A stretch of 64,000 nt of DNA from CAVTPU01 sp963736695 (GTDB lineage Bacteria > Actinomycetota > Actinomycetes > Mycobacteriales > Micromonosporaceae), in the NCBI GenBank assembly GCA_963736695.1, contig CAVTPU010000004.1:3162001-3226000 (forward strand), written 5' to 3'. Shown here piece by piece: positions 52,624 through 61,520 of this stretch. The notes under the pieces are model-generated. The model saw only the letters and a program-made list of their open reading frames with translations. It did no database searches and was not told the DNA's origin. The position numbers and the translations under genes are program-made. The stretch's first letter is position 1. The number at the start of each line of letters is the position of its first letter.

Positions 52624-54492
52624 TTAGGCCAATTTGGTGATCCGGTCACCGGGGCCGGGCGCGACCGGCGCGCCCGCGCCCAGATAGGTGACGAGCGCGT
52701 CCACGTCGAAGCCCGGAGCGGTCGCCTTGTCGGTGCCCAGGGTCAGGCCGGTGAAGCCGTCACCACCATTGGCGAGGAAGTCGTTGGTGGTGACCCGATA
52801 GGTTCCGGCCGGGTCGAGCGCCGTGCCGTTGAGGGCGAGGTTGGAGATCCTCGACCCGAGCGCGGCGGTGCTGTCGTAGGAGTAGGTGAAGCCGGTCGAC
52901 ACCTGCAGGAATCGGGTGACGAGCTGACCGTTGTGTCCGGCGAACTGCTGTTCCAGCACGTCCTTGATCTGCGCCCCGGTGAAGGTCTGGGTGACGACCA
53001 GGTTGTTGAAGGGCTGCACGGTGAAGCACTCGCCGTAGGTGATCTCGCCTGGCGCCTCTCCGCCCGGAGAGTTGGCCGCGATCAGGGAGGTGCGGATGCC
53101 GCCCGGGTTCATCAACGCGATCTGGGCTCCGGCGTTGGTCTTGGTGTAGGCCAGTTGGGAGTCGGCGATTACGTCGCCGAGCTTGCTCTCCCCGTTGGGC
53201 AGGGTGGTGTTGGTGATGTCGGCGGTGATCGCCCCGACTACTCGGTTGGCGATGGGCGCCACCGCGGTGCGGTATTTGTCGGCGATCGCCTTCGCCGCCG
53301 GGTCCACCTTGGCCGGGTCGCGGACGAAGTTGCCGGCCGCGTCCTTCTGCCAGGAGCCGTCGGCGTTGCGGATGCCGTTCTCGACGACGACGTTTCGGGC
53401 CGACGCGGAGACGAACCGACGGGTCTTCGTGTCGACCGTCACCTGGATGTCGGTCACCATGCGGCCGAACGAACCGGCGCTGGTCACCACGGAGTCGGCG
53501 CCCGACGAGTTCGGCAGGGCGCAGCTATACCACTGGTGGGTGTGACCGGAGACGACCACACCGAACTCCGGGCGCAACCCGGCGACGAGGTCGGTGATCG
53601 GGCCGGCGAAGTTGGCGCAGCTCGACGGGTCGGGCACGCTCGGCGCGGCCTGCTGGCTGCCACCCTGGTGGATGACGAGCACCAGCGACTTGATGCCGAA
53701 ATAACCGAGAAGCCGGGCGTAGCCGTTGGCGACCTCGACCTCGTTGCGGAAGTCCACAGTGGCCACGCCGGCCGGGTTGACGATCGTCGGGGTCGACTGC
53801 AACGTCATGCCGATGTAGGCCACCGGGACGCCGCCGATCCGCTTGACCGTCAGCGGCGCGAGGATCGGCAGTTTGGTCTTCTTGTCGGTCACGTTGGCGG
53901 CGAGATAGGGGAAGTCCGCGCCGTCGAAGCCATCGCCGTCGGCGCAACCGTCGGTGGGGTGACAGCCGCCGGACTGGATGCGCTTGAGTTCGGTGACGCC
54001 CTCGTCGAACTCGTGGTTTCCGACCGAGCTGAGGTCGACGCCCATCGCGTTGAGCTCTTCGACCGCGGGCTCGTCGTGGAAGGCGGCGCTCACCAGCGGG
54101 GTCGCGCCGATGTTGTCACCGGCGGAGACGGTGACGACATCGCGGGAGCGCTTCTTCGCCTCGGCGCGCAACTTCTTGACCCAGTGCGCGAGATATTCCA
54201 CCCCGCCGGCCGGGTTTCCGTTGACTACACCGCTGCTGCCGGTCGGAGCGTCGAGATTGCCGTGAAAGTCGTTGAACGCAAGGATCGTGCCGGTGGCGGT
54301 CTTGTTGCGTTGGTGCGACGCCGGAACGAACGAGACGTCGACTGGCGACGTCGGTGTCCACGCTGGACCCGACGCCGCGCCGGAGGCCGCTTGTTGCGGA
54401 TCCGTCGGCGTCAGGGCGATCGCGGCGACGGCGATCGCGGGCAGGGCGATCGCCCGACCGAGACGCCTCCAGCCGGATTGTGTTTTATGCAC
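52624..54492 (-). CDS. Secreted 5'-nucleotidase / metallophosphoesterase
   Basis: 622 residues. The signal peptide is MHKTQSGWRRLGRAIALPAI followed by a hydrophobic core and an Ala-rich cleavage region. The N-terminal calcineurin-like phosphoesterase domain has the metal ligands in FNDFHGNLD, VSAGDNIG, SVGNHEFDEG, LVIHQGG and VVSGHTHQWY. The C-terminal 5'-nucleotidase substrate domain has DVIADSQLAYTKTNAGAQIA, ALMNPGGIRTSL and NDFLANGGDGF. GTG 54492 follows AGGAGG at 6 nt. It probably releases phosphate and nucleosides outside the cell. It is divergent from pcrA. Confidence 0.92.
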   Translation of the reverse strand: MHKTQSGWRRLGRAIALPAIAVAAIALTPTDPQQAASGAASGPAWTPTSPVDVSFVPASHQRNKTATGTILAFNDFHGNLDAPTGSSGVVNGNPAGGVEYLAHWVKKLRAEAKKRSRDVVTVSAGDNIGATPLVSAAFHDEPAVEELNAMGVDLSSVGNHEFDEGVTELKRIQSGGCHPTDGCADGDGFDGADFPYLAANVTDKKTKLPILAPLTVKRIGGVPVAYIGMTLQSTPTIVNPAGVATVDFRNEVEVANGYARLLGYFGIKSLVLVIHQGGSQQAAPSVPDPSSCANFAGPITDLVAGLRPEFGVVVSGHTHQWYSCALPNSSGADSVVTSAGSFGRMVTDIQVTVDTKTRRFVSASARNVVVENGIRNADGSWQKDAAGNFVRDPAKVDPAAKAIADKYRTAVAPIANRVVGAITADITNTTLPNGESKLGDVIADSQLAYTKTNAGAQIALMNPGGIRTSLIAANSPGGEAPGEITYGECFTVQPFNNLVVTQTFTGAQIKDVLEQQFAGHNGQLVTRFLQVSTGFTYSYDSTAALGSRISNLALNGTALDPAGTYRVTTNDFLANGGDGFTGLTLGTDKATAPGFDVDALVTYLGAGAPVAPGPGDRITKLA

Positions 54493-54635
54493 CAGAATCC
54501 TCCTGAGGAATTGAGGTGTGATTGTTCGTCAATGCATCACCAGCCTGCACTATTACCGTGCGTGCGCGATATTGGGGTGTCGACTAACCGCCGGGTGATC
54601 GTGGCGTCACCAACCGGCATAGACTCATCAGCACG

Positions 54636-57167
54636 ATGAGTGCTCTTGGTGACTTTCCCGATCAGCCGACCCGTCCCGGCGAGACCAGTCGTGACGTCGG
54701 CGACCGCGCGCACGCCGATCTGTTGGCCGGACTCAACGACGCGCAACGGGCGGCGGTGACGCACGGGGGCGGTCCGTTGCTCATCATCGCCGGCGCCGGT
54801 TCGGGCAAGACCCGCGTGCTCACACACCGCGTCGCCCACCTGCTCCGGACCCGGGACGTGCATCCCGGGCAGATCATCGCGATTACCTTCACCAACAAAG
54901 CGGCCGGAGAGATGAAGGAACGGGTCGCCGGACTCGTCGGCCCCCGGGCGCGAATGATGTGGGTGAGCACGTTCCATTCCGCCTGTGTTCGCATTCTGCG
55001 CGCCGAACACGAACATGCGGGCTTGAAGTCCACTTTCTCCATCTATGACGCCGATGACTCGCGGCGTCTCATGCAGATGGTCTCCCGCGACCTCGATCTC
55101 GACCCTAAGCGGCATCCGGCCCGAGCCCTCGCCGCGCAGGTGTCGAACCTGAAGAACGAGCTGATCGACCCGGCGACCGCGACCGCTCGAGCGCAAGGCT
55201 CCCACGAGCGGATGGTCGCCGAGGCCTACGAGCACTATCAGCGCAGGCTCGCCGAGGCGCACGCGCTCGACTTCGACGATTTGATCATGGTGACGGTGCG
55301 GTTGTTCCAGACCCGTCCGGACGTTGCCGAGCACTATCGACGCCGGTTTCGGCACATCCTCGTCGATGAATACCAGGACACCAACCTCGCGCAGTACCTT
55401 TTGATCAAAGAGCTCGTGGGCACCCACTCCGAGGCCGCGGACGGCGCCATCGCTCCCGGGGAGCTGTGCGTGGTCGGCGACGCCGACCAGTCCATCTATG
55501 CGTTTCGGGGCGCATCGATCCGAAACATCCTCGAATTCGAACGCGACTTCCCGGACGCCCGAACCATTCTGTTGGAGCAGAACTACCGGTCGACGCAGAC
55601 GATCCTCACCGCGGCCAACGCGGTGATCGGCCGCAACACCGAACGCCGGCCCAAACGGCTGTGGAGCGACCAAGGCGCCGGCGAGCCGATCGTGGGCTAT
55701 GTCGCCGACACCGAGCACTCCGAGGCCGACTGGGTGGCCCGCGAGATCGACCGGCTCGCCGACGCCGGCGATGCCCGACCCGGCGATGTGGCGATCTTCT
55801 ATCGCACAAACGCGCAGTCGCGCGTCTTCGAGGAGATCTTCATCAGGTTCGGGCTGCCCTATCGGGTGGTCGGCGGAGTCCGGTTCTATGAACGGGCCGA
55901 GGTGCGCGACGCCCTCGCCTATCTGCGGGCCATCGACAACCCCGACGACACGGTGAGCGTGCGGCGCATCCTCAACACGCCTCGCCGAGGGATAGGCGAT
56001 CGCGCCATTGGCGCTCTCGAGGTGCTGTCGTCACGGGACAGGGTGTCGTTCGGCGCCGCGCTGCGCCGCGCCGACCAGGCGCCCGGCATCGCGCCCCGGT
56101 CGGCGGCCGCAGTCGCCGACTTCGTCGCGGTGCTCGACGAGTTGCGCGACATGGCCGCGGTGTCGCCCGTCGAGGAGGTGCTCGAAGCGGTGCTTCGCCG
56201 CACCGGCTATCTCGACGAGTTGGAGCAGAGCACCGACCCGCTCGCCGAGGGTCGCATCGACAACCTCATGGAGCTCGTCAGCGTCGCCCGGGAATACACC
56301 GACCGGGCGACTGAGCTCGCGGCGGTCGCCGCCGAGTCCGCAGCCGCTGAGTCTGCCAACGCCGGGTCCGTTGCCTTGGCCGGGTCCACAGTCGACGGAG
56401 TCCCGGCGGTCGGTGCCATCCCGCCGGTCGACGCGCTTCCCCCCGTGGGGTCGGCCGGCCCAAGCCTCGCCGGTTTCCTCGAACAGGTCTCCCTCGTCGC
56501 CGACGCCGACCAGCTCCCCGACGACGATCCCGACCAGACCGGTGTCGTCACCCTCATGACCCTGCACACCGCCAAGGGCCTCGAGTTTCCCGTCGTCTTC
56601 GTCACCGGCCTGGAAGACGGGGTCTTCCCGCACCTGCGGTCGTTGGGCGACAAGAAAGAACTCGAAGAGGAACGCCGCCTCGCCTATGTCGGCATCACCC
56701 GCGCGCGGCAGCGGCTTTATCTCTCCCGCGCCGTCACGCGCACCGCGTGGGGTGCGGCCTCCTACAACCCCGCGTCACGGTTTCTCGACGAGGTCCCGCC
56801 GGAGTCGATCCGCTGGGAACGCACCGCGGCGGCGGCGACCAGCTGGTCGGGTCAGGGCGCAGTCGGTGGTCGAGGAACCCCTCCACCCGTACGGGTGGGA
56901 CAGTCCACCTTTGTCGGTGGCACACCCCGCGCCACCGAACTCGCCGCCAAACTCGGCCTCGATCCGTCGAAGTTCACCACCGCGTCGGAGATGTCGCGTG
57001 CCGACGTGCCGTCGCTCGCCGCCGGCGATCGCATCAATCATCAGCGCTGGGGCCTCGGCAAGGTGCTCGCGGTCGAAGGCAACGGGGTGCGCGCCCAGGC
57101 GCAGGTCGACTTCGGAGACCAGACAATGTGGATTGTGTTGCGACACGCCCCGTTCGAGAAGCTCTGA
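54636..57167 (+). CDS. pcrA: ATP-dependent DNA helicase PcrA/UvrD1
   Basis: 843 residues, superfamily 1A 3'-5' helicase for repair and replication restart. Motifs in order: Q motif LNDAQRAAVTHGGGP; I IIAGAGSGKTRVLTHRVAHL; Ia ITFTNKAAGEMKERV; II ILVDEYQDTN; III VVGDADQSIYAFRGA; IV ILLEQNYRSTQTIL; V VVTLMTLHTAKGLEFPVVFV; VI EERRLAYVGITRARQRLYL. An Ala/Ser-rich insert of about 50 residues lies before motif V. The C-terminal AGDRINHQRWGLGKVLAVEG is the Tudor-like domain that binds RNA polymerase. ATG 54636 is the start. Confidence 0.96.
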   Translation: MSALGDFPDQPTRPGETSRDVGDRAHADLLAGLNDAQRAAVTHGGGPLLIIAGAGSGKTRVLTHRVAHLLRTRDVHPGQIIAITFTNKAAGEMKERVAGLVGPRARMMWVSTFHSACVRILRAEHEHAGLKSTFSIYDADDSRRLMQMVSRDLDLDPKRHPARALAAQVSNLKNELIDPATATARAQGSHERMVAEAYEHYQRRLAEAHALDFDDLIMVTVRLFQTRPDVAEHYRRRFRHILVDEYQDTNLAQYLLIKELVGTHSEAADGAIAPGELCVVGDADQSIYAFRGASIRNILEFERDFPDARTILLEQNYRSTQTILTAANAVIGRNTERRPKRLWSDQGAGEPIVGYVADTEHSEADWVAREIDRLADAGDARPGDVAIFYRTNAQSRVFEEIFIRFGLPYRVVGGVRFYERAEVRDALAYLRAIDNPDDTVSVRRILNTPRRGIGDRAIGALEVLSSRDRVSFGAALRRADQAPGIAPRSAAAVADFVAVLDELRDMAAVSPVEEVLEAVLRRTGYLDELEQSTDPLAEGRIDNLMELVSVAREYTDRATELAAVAAESAAAESANAGSVALAGSTVDGVPAVGAIPPVDALPPVGSAGPSLAGFLEQVSLVADADQLPDDDPDQTGVVTLMTLHTAKGLEFPVVFVTGLEDGVFPHLRSLGDKKELEEERRLAYVGITRARQRLYLSRAVTRTAWGAASYNPASRFLDEVPPESIRWERTAAAATSWSGQGAVGGRGTPPPVRVGQSTFVGGTPRATELAAKLGLDPSKFTTASEMSRADVPSLAAGDRINHQRWGLGKVLAVEGNGVRAQAQVDFGDQTMWIVLRHAPFEKL

Positions 57168-57170
57168 CGC

Positions 57171-57212
57171 CGCTGCTGGGCGTCGGGATGAGAGACCCGA
57201 CACCCAGCAGCG
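57171..57212. terminator. Terminator between pcrA and the convergent membrane-protein gene
   Basis: CGCTGCTGGGCGTCGGG (57171-57187) pairs with CCCGACACCCAGCAGCG (57196-57212), 17 bp with one mismatch and an 8-nt loop. It is placed to serve both convergent genes. Confidence 0.8.
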
Positions 57213-57221
57213 AAGGTTCTG

Positions 57222-58313
57222 TCAGCTACAGCCGAGAGCTTCCTTATAGTCGCCCCGCGGTCCCTCGACGACTATCTTGTCAGCGGTCTCCCAGATCACT
57301 TCTGGATAGTCGCCTTTGCTATTCATGTCTTTGAGTATTTTCCAGTGATGACTGCTGCGAAACGCGTCATTGGCCCGAGTGAGCGCACCGCTGTCGCCGG
57401 ACTTCTTCGCCCGCCGCCATTCGGCTATCCATCCACAGGTGACCCGGCTGACCACCTCGGCACCGAACTGGTAAGAGTCGTTCGTGCCGACGTCCTGCAG
57501 TGCGGAGGTGCTGAAACCCGGCGGGAGCGGTACGTCGGCGAGAATTGTAGTGGCCCGGTCTTTCACTCGCTCCGGCGTGACGATCTCCGCAGGAAGCGCG
57601 GCCAACCATGTATTGACGTCTGCGTGGATCACTGTGGCGAGAACCCGGTCGAATTCGCCGCGGGTCCAGTCGCCTCCGACTCCGGTTCTCAGTTCCACGA
57701 AGAAACCGTCGTGCGGCCGGAGCATGACAGCAAAGTCACTCTCGCTGTAGCGAAACAGTTCGCCCGGTCTTTCGTCGACTTTCACCCGCTCTGGCTTGCT
57801 GACGTGCAGCCGGTCCTGGTAGTAGTCGTCGTATTGGCTTTCCGGATACCAGTTGATCTCCAGATCTCGGCTGCCCTTTGTGAACGCCACGGTGCCGGCA
57901 TCGGAGACGAATCCGTAGACAGTCGTCGCTTTCCAACCAGGTTGGTTGATCAGCAGTCGTGGGTTCTTCTCGGCCGCCTGCAGCGCGACTAGAGAGTATT
58001 TTCCCGCTGGAACTGTCGAGCTGGGCGAGGTCGTGGGAGTCGCCTGGCGTGGGGGCGCCTTATCGGCATCCAGAGTGGACACGACAAGAAAGCCAGCGAG
58101 TATGGCCGCCGCGACACCCGCGCTCGCGATTCCGGTAAGGAGACCGCGCCTTCCCTGCGGGCGCTTGCCTGGCGGTTCGGCGACACGGTGGAGCGTTGGC
58201 ACGGACACGATGTCCTCCAAGAGTCTGCGTGAAACCCCATCGAGGTGTCCGATGACATCGGGTCGGAACGGGTCTGCGTCTCGGATCAGTCGGTCGAGGT
58301 GCTCGTCAGTCAT
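57222..58313 (-). CDS. CU044_5270-like membrane protein, probable anti-sigma partner
   Basis: 363 residues. The N-terminal 55 residues are cytoplasmic (MTDEHLDRLIRDADPFRPDV), then one membrane helix (LLTGIASAGVAAAILAGFLV), then about 260 extracytoplasmic residues. This layout with an ECF sigma gene directly upstream matches actinobacterial CU044_5270-type proteins that accompany sigma factors. No zinc-binding anti-sigma motif is visible. The gene has lower GC and more mixed codons than its neighbours. ATG 58313 overlaps the sigma stop by 4 bp, indicating coupling. Confidence 0.7.
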   Translation of the reverse strand: MTDEHLDRLIRDADPFRPDVIGHLDGVSRRLLEDIVSVPTLHRVAEPPGKRPQGRRGLLTGIASAGVAAAILAGFLVVSTLDADKAPPRQATPTTSPSSTVPAGKYSLVALQAAEKNPRLLINQPGWKATTVYGFVSDAGTVAFTKGSRDLEINWYPESQYDDYYQDRLHVSKPERVKVDERPGELFRYSESDFAVMLRPHDGFFVELRTGVGGDWTRGEFDRVLATVIHADVNTWLAALPAEIVTPERVKDRATTILADVPLPPGFSTSALQDVGTNDSYQFGAEVVSRVTCGWIAEWRRAKKSGDSGALTRANDAFRSSHHWKILKDMNSKGDYPEVIWETADKIVVEGPRGDYKEALGCS

Positions 58314-58879
58314 CTTCCCTCCTCCAGGGTTCGGGTGGCCATGACACCCGACACATGTCCGGACGGGCCGAGGTCGTCACAGATGAGATTTCGAAACCGA
58401 GTTCGGGCCCGCGACAGTCTGGTGCGGACCGTGGCCGGAGCTAGCCGGAGCACCACGGCGATCTCGCGCGGCTCCAGACACTCCCAGAAAGTCAGCATCA
58501 ACACTTCTCGATCCAACTCTCCTAGTTTGGCCAGCGCCGCGTGCACCGTGAGCCGCTCGGGCACCTCTCGGCCCGGGTCGATCGCCGTCATCGCCCTGAG
58601 GCCGTGTCGCAACCGTTCACCAAGCCGGTCCCGGCGTGTCGTGCCTCGGCGGTGGTTGGCCAAAATTCGTCGGGCGACGCCGTAAAGCCACAGTCGAATC
58701 TCGGCCTCGGGCGGCATCTCGCTGCTGCGCCGCCAGGCCACGAGAAAGGTCTCGGCGACCACGTCGGCCGCGTCTTCGGGCTGCGCGACGCGCCGCATCG
58801 CATAGCCCAGCAGTGGTTCGAAGTTGACCGCGTAGACGCGTCGGAAGCGGTCCTCATGCTCGGTGGCTTCGGAGGTCAC
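58310..58879 (-). CDS. ECF-type RNA polymerase sigma factor
   Basis: 189 residues. Region 2 is FEPLLGYAMRRVAQPEDAAD followed by VVAETFLVAWRR; the core-binding and -10 recognition helices are clear. Region 4 is LGELDREVLMLTFWECLEPR followed by EIAVVLRLAPATVRTRLSRA, a helix-turn-helix for -35 recognition. GTG 58879 is chosen as the start before TSEATEHEDRFRRVYAVNF, with GAGG 6 nt upstream. It is co-translated with the downstream membrane protein, its likely regulator. Confidence 0.87.
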   Translation of the reverse strand: MTSEATEHEDRFRRVYAVNFEPLLGYAMRRVAQPEDAADVVAETFLVAWRRSSEMPPEAEIRLWLYGVARRILANHRRGTTRRDRLGERLRHGLRAMTAIDPGREVPERLTVHAALAKLGELDREVLMLTFWECLEPREIAVVLRLAPATVRTRLSRARTRFRNLICDDLGPSGHVSGVMATRTLEEGR

Positions 58880-58918
58880 GTCAACCTCATGTCCGGTCCT
58901 GCCGCGATCGTGACAGGC

Positions 58919-58941
58919 CCGGCGTGAGTGTGTCACGCCGG
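58919..58941 (-). terminator. Terminator downstream of the VOC protein gene
   Basis: CCGGCGTGA (58919-58927) and TCACGCCGG (58933-58941) form a perfect 9-bp stem with a 5-nt loop, between the VOC stop and the sigma-factor start. Confidence 0.65.
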
Positions 58942-58968
58942 GCGGACGGCGCGGCTCGCCGAAGAAGA

Positions 58969-59409
58969 TCAGCCGAAGGAGACGAGAGCACCGCGCTCGT
59001 CGAAGATCGCGGCGCCCGCCCACGCGATCTCCCAACGGTTGCCCTCAGGATCGGCGATGTAGGCGGACCGTCCGCCCCACGCCCGGTCAGCTGGCTCGGC
59101 CACCGGGGTGGCGCCGGCCGCGACCGCGGCGGCGAAGGCGGTGTCGACCGCCTCGCGGTCGTCCACGTTGCAGGCCAGAGTGACACCGGACCAGCCGCCC
59201 GCCGGGCCGGCGGTGCCAGGTGCGGCCTCGGCGGCCAGATCGGGCAGGGGATAGAGCGCGAGCAGCACACCGCCGAGCAGGAACGCCGACCAGTTGTCGT
59301 CGGCGGCGGGCAGCTCGGGCCAGCCCAGCGAACGATAGAACGGACGCAGCGACGTCATGTCGCGCACGCCCAGGGTGACGACGGAGAGCCGAGCTGGGAT
59401 CGGGTTCAT
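58969..59409 (-). CDS. VOC (glyoxalase/bleomycin-resistance fold) family protein
   Basis: 146 residues. RLSVVTLGVRDMTSLRPFYR begins the first beta-alpha-beta-beta-beta module; GVTLACNVDDREAVDTAFAA begins the second, which ends SAYIADPEGNRWEIAWAG. This DPEGN-x2-E block is the common metal-ligand region of the superfamily. The substrate cannot be inferred. ATG 59409 places the fold at residue 7. Confidence 0.82.
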   Translation of the reverse strand: MNPIPARLSVVTLGVRDMTSLRPFYRSLGWPELPAADDNWSAFLLGGVLLALYPLPDLAAEAAPGTAGPAGGWSGVTLACNVDDREAVDTAFAAAVAAGATPVAEPADRAWGGRSAYIADPEGNRWEIAWAGAAIFDERGALVSFG

Positions 59410-59437
59410 GTGCCGATCCTGCCAGCAATTATGCAAA

Positions 59438-59476
59438 CTGGCGTGACGGCGCCCGGGAGAGACGCAGTCACGCCAG
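59438..59476 (-). terminator. Hairpin downstream of the second M23 gene
   Basis: CTGGCGTGAC (59438-59447) and GTCACGCCAG (59467-59476) pair perfectly with a 19-nt loop, between the M23 stop (59529) and the VOC start. Confidence 0.5.
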
Positions 59477-59528
59477 CCGGCGTGGTCTTTCTGGGAATGC
59501 TCCAAGGACCAGTCTCAGGCGGTGCGGG

Positions 59529-60305
59529 TCAGCACTTCGACGGCACGCCATGGGCGCGCAGCCATGAGGCGGGGTTCACCTGGTTCCACAGGCCATGGTG
59601 CACCTCGAAGTGCAGGTGCGGGCCGGTGGAGTTGCCGGTGCTGCCTTCGAGCGCGATGGGCTGGCCGGGCTTGACCCGTTGGCCCTCGTGGACGAGAACC
59701 TTGGACGCGTGGGCGTAGTGGGTGAAGTAACCGTTGCCGTGGCTGATCATGACGGACTTGCCGTAGCCGGTGTAGAGCCAGCCGGCGCCGAGAACCTTGC
59801 CGGCGCCGACGGAGCGGATCGTCGTGCCCGCCTTGCCGGCGAAGTCGATGCCCTTGTGCTCGGTGCCCCACCTCGGACCGAAGCAGGAGCTCAGGGAGAC
59901 TCCCGGCATCGGGTTCGTCCACGGCTTCGGCTTCTGCGGCTTCGACTTCTGCTTGGCCGCTGAGCCGCTGCCCTTGCCGGGTTTCGCCGGTTTCGCGGCG
60001 TCGCGACCGGCGGATCGGCTTGAGTGCGCGGTGTCCCGCTGGGTAGAGCTGGCCAACGCGGTCGACTTCGACGCCACCGGTGAGCTGACTGAGCCGGCGA
60101 CGAGCCCGGCGGTGACGACGCCGATCACGGCCAGCCCGGCCATGGTGTTGCGACCGCTCGCCGTGGCCATGAGTGGGCCGAGGCGGGTGTCACGCAGCCT
60201 GCGCACGTCTGTGGTGACCAGGCGGGCGGCGCGGCTCGTCCACGCGGTGATGGCCTGCAGGAAAGCGCGCAGGAAATGAATGAATGTCGGCGTCTTGCGA
60301 TGCAT
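59529..60305 (-). CDS. M23 (LytM-type) peptidoglycan endopeptidase, membrane-anchored
   Basis: 258 residues. After a 50-residue basic cytoplasmic part there is one membrane helix (TMAGLAVIGVVTAGLVAGSV) and a Lys/Pro/Ser-rich wall-spanning linker (KPAKPGKGSGSAAKQKSKPQ). The M23 domain has HKGIDFAGKAGTTI with the first zinc ligands, and HLHFEVHHGLW with the HxH motif, so the active site is complete. ATG 60305 follows GGAGGAAA at 5 nt. Its leader carries a structured hairpin and an intrinsic terminator. Confidence 0.88.
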   Translation of the reverse strand: MHRKTPTFIHFLRAFLQAITAWTSRAARLVTTDVRRLRDTRLGPLMATASGRNTMAGLAVIGVVTAGLVAGSVSSPVASKSTALASSTQRDTAHSSRSAGRDAAKPAKPGKGSGSAAKQKSKPQKPKPWTNPMPGVSLSSCFGPRWGTEHKGIDFAGKAGTTIRSVGAGKVLGAGWLYTGYGKSVMISHGNGYFTHYAHASKVLVHEGQRVKPGQPIALEGSTGNSTGPHLHFEVHHGLWNQVNPASWLRAHGVPSKC

Positions 60306-60323
60306 AGAATTTCCTCCGTCGTC

Positions 60324-60361
60324 TCGTCGACACGGACCTGGCAATAGTGCCGGGTCGACGA
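60324..60361 (-). promoter_or_regulatory. Stable 5'-UTR hairpin before the M23 endopeptidase gene
   Basis: TCGTCGAC (60324-60331) and GTCGACGA (60354-60361) form an 8-bp outer stem enclosing a second stem (GGCA/TGCC). It lies between the terminator and the ribosome site. Confidence 0.5.
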
Positions 60362-60381
60362 AAAAAAGCCGCTCAGCGGCT
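60361..60381 (-). terminator. Intrinsic terminator in the leader of the second M23 gene
   Basis: On the minus strand AGCCGC-TGA-GCGGCT followed by seven Ts (60367-60361). This is the only classical T-run terminator I found. It is 214 nt after the first M23 stop and 56 nt before the second M23 start, so it could terminate the former or control the latter. Confidence 0.75.
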
Positions 60382-60594
60382 CTTCCGGAGGTGGGTCAGC
60401 TCATATTCGATCGGGTGGTGCGGTGCCCGGTTTTGTGGCCGGGTGTGCTGGTCCGTCGGGGCGCGCATACGTGTCGTACGCCTCTTTATGGGTTGTGGCG
60501 GCACTCACGCCGCGTGGCCTGGGTCACGGGCGGTTCCGGACACGGCGACACGTCTGGACCTTATTATCAAAGATGACAGTCAATCTGATGTGGT
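60382..60594. other. Intergenic region between the two M23 genes
   Basis: No gene. On the minus strand it contains TTGACT and GATAAT/TAATAA near 60556-60580 (AT-rich, a likely promoter) and two small hairpins (GCGGC/GCCGC near 60500, CCCGG/CCGGG near 60430) before the terminator. I looked for the conserved blocks of the ydaO c-di-AMP riboswitch and did not find them. Confidence 0.45.
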
Positions 60595-61308
60595 TTAGGT
60601 GACGACAATTCCGCCACTGGCGACTTCCGCGTGCTTGTCAATGTCGACGCCGCGGTTTCGCATGAAGGTGAAGGGGTTTACCGGCGAGTCGTTGATGTGG
60701 ATTTCGTAGTGCAGGTGGTTTCCGGTGGAGAAGCCCGTGCTCCCCACCAGCCCCAGGAGTTGTCCGGCCTCGACGTGCTGGCCCTGGGTGACGAGCAAGC
60801 GGGACGAGTGGCCATAAATGGTGATGACGCCGCCGCCGTTGTCGATGCGGATAGCGTTGCCGAAGCCGCCGTTCCAGCCGGCGAGGATCACCTTGCCGGA
60901 GTGGGTGGCGTAATAGGGCGTGCCATAGGGCGTGGCTAGGTCGACACCGGGGTGGAATTCGCCCCATCGCATCTCATATCGCGTCGTGATGCGATAAGGG
61001 ATGCGGATCGGCAGCAACCACACGTCGGGCGCGCCCTGCTCGACGGTGATCGCGGAGCCGAGACGCTCCTTCGACCGGTTGGTGCGGTCCAGCGCGTTGA
61101 GGCGATCGTCGACAGCGAGGTTCTGCGCGATCGGGTTGGTTCCAGTGAGAGAAGCCGCCGGCTCGGGGATCGCGGCGCCAGCGGCGAGCGCGACGATTCC
61201 GGCGCCGACCGCCGCAGTCATGACCACCGCCGCGTAACGGCTGCGGGGGAAACGCGGAAGGCGGCGACTGCCCCGGTAACGCCCGTCCGGCTGCCGTCTG
61301 GGTTGCAC
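60595..61308 (-). CDS. M23 (LytM-type) peptidoglycan endopeptidase
   Basis: 237 residues. The basic N-terminus and a hydrophobic segment (YAAVVMTAAVGAGIVALAAG) form a signal peptide or anchor. EFHPGVDLATPYGTP carries the first zinc ligands, and GNHLHYEIHINDSPVNP the HxH motif. It ends VDIDKHAEVASGGIVVT. GTG 61308 follows GGAGGGA at 4 nt. It is paralogous to the gene at 59529-60305 but only distantly similar. M23 genes between pcrA and sucC are standard in actinobacteria. Confidence 0.88.
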   Translation of the reverse strand: MQPRRQPDGRYRGSRRLPRFPRSRYAAVVMTAAVGAGIVALAAGAAIPEPAASLTGTNPIAQNLAVDDRLNALDRTNRSKERLGSAITVEQGAPDVWLLPIRIPYRITTRYEMRWGEFHPGVDLATPYGTPYYATHSGKVILAGWNGGFGNAIRIDNGGGVITIYGHSSRLLVTQGQHVEAGQLLGLVGSTGFSTGNHLHYEIHINDSPVNPFTFMRNRGVDIDKHAEVASGGIVVT

Positions 61309-61520
61309 GCGGTCCCTCCGAGAATCCGGCGAAATCGGCGACAACGGAAGAAATCCGGCGCCTATCCTTCGCAGTGCGGTCTGGGCCAATACTGATCGAC
61401 ACGGTAGCGACAGACCGTGAATGGTCACAAGGCGACGCGCGTATCGGCCCAGTACCAGTCAGTAACCGCCCACGGCGGAGTCGGCGCCGCTAGGGTTCGA
61501 GGCGCCACGCGCGGTACGGT

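Noticed and set aside
52573..54639. 688-codon open frame antisense to the 5'-nucleotidase
   Set aside because: Low-complexity Gly/Val/Arg/Asp composition typical of a shadow frame; the nucleotidase has a signal peptide, all metal motifs and a ribosome site.
60382..60594. ydaO-type c-di-AMP riboswitch before the M23 gene
   Set aside because: Expected by context, but the conserved blocks (GAACCCGACAGCTAACC-like and GGGGTGAA-like) are not present on the minus strand.
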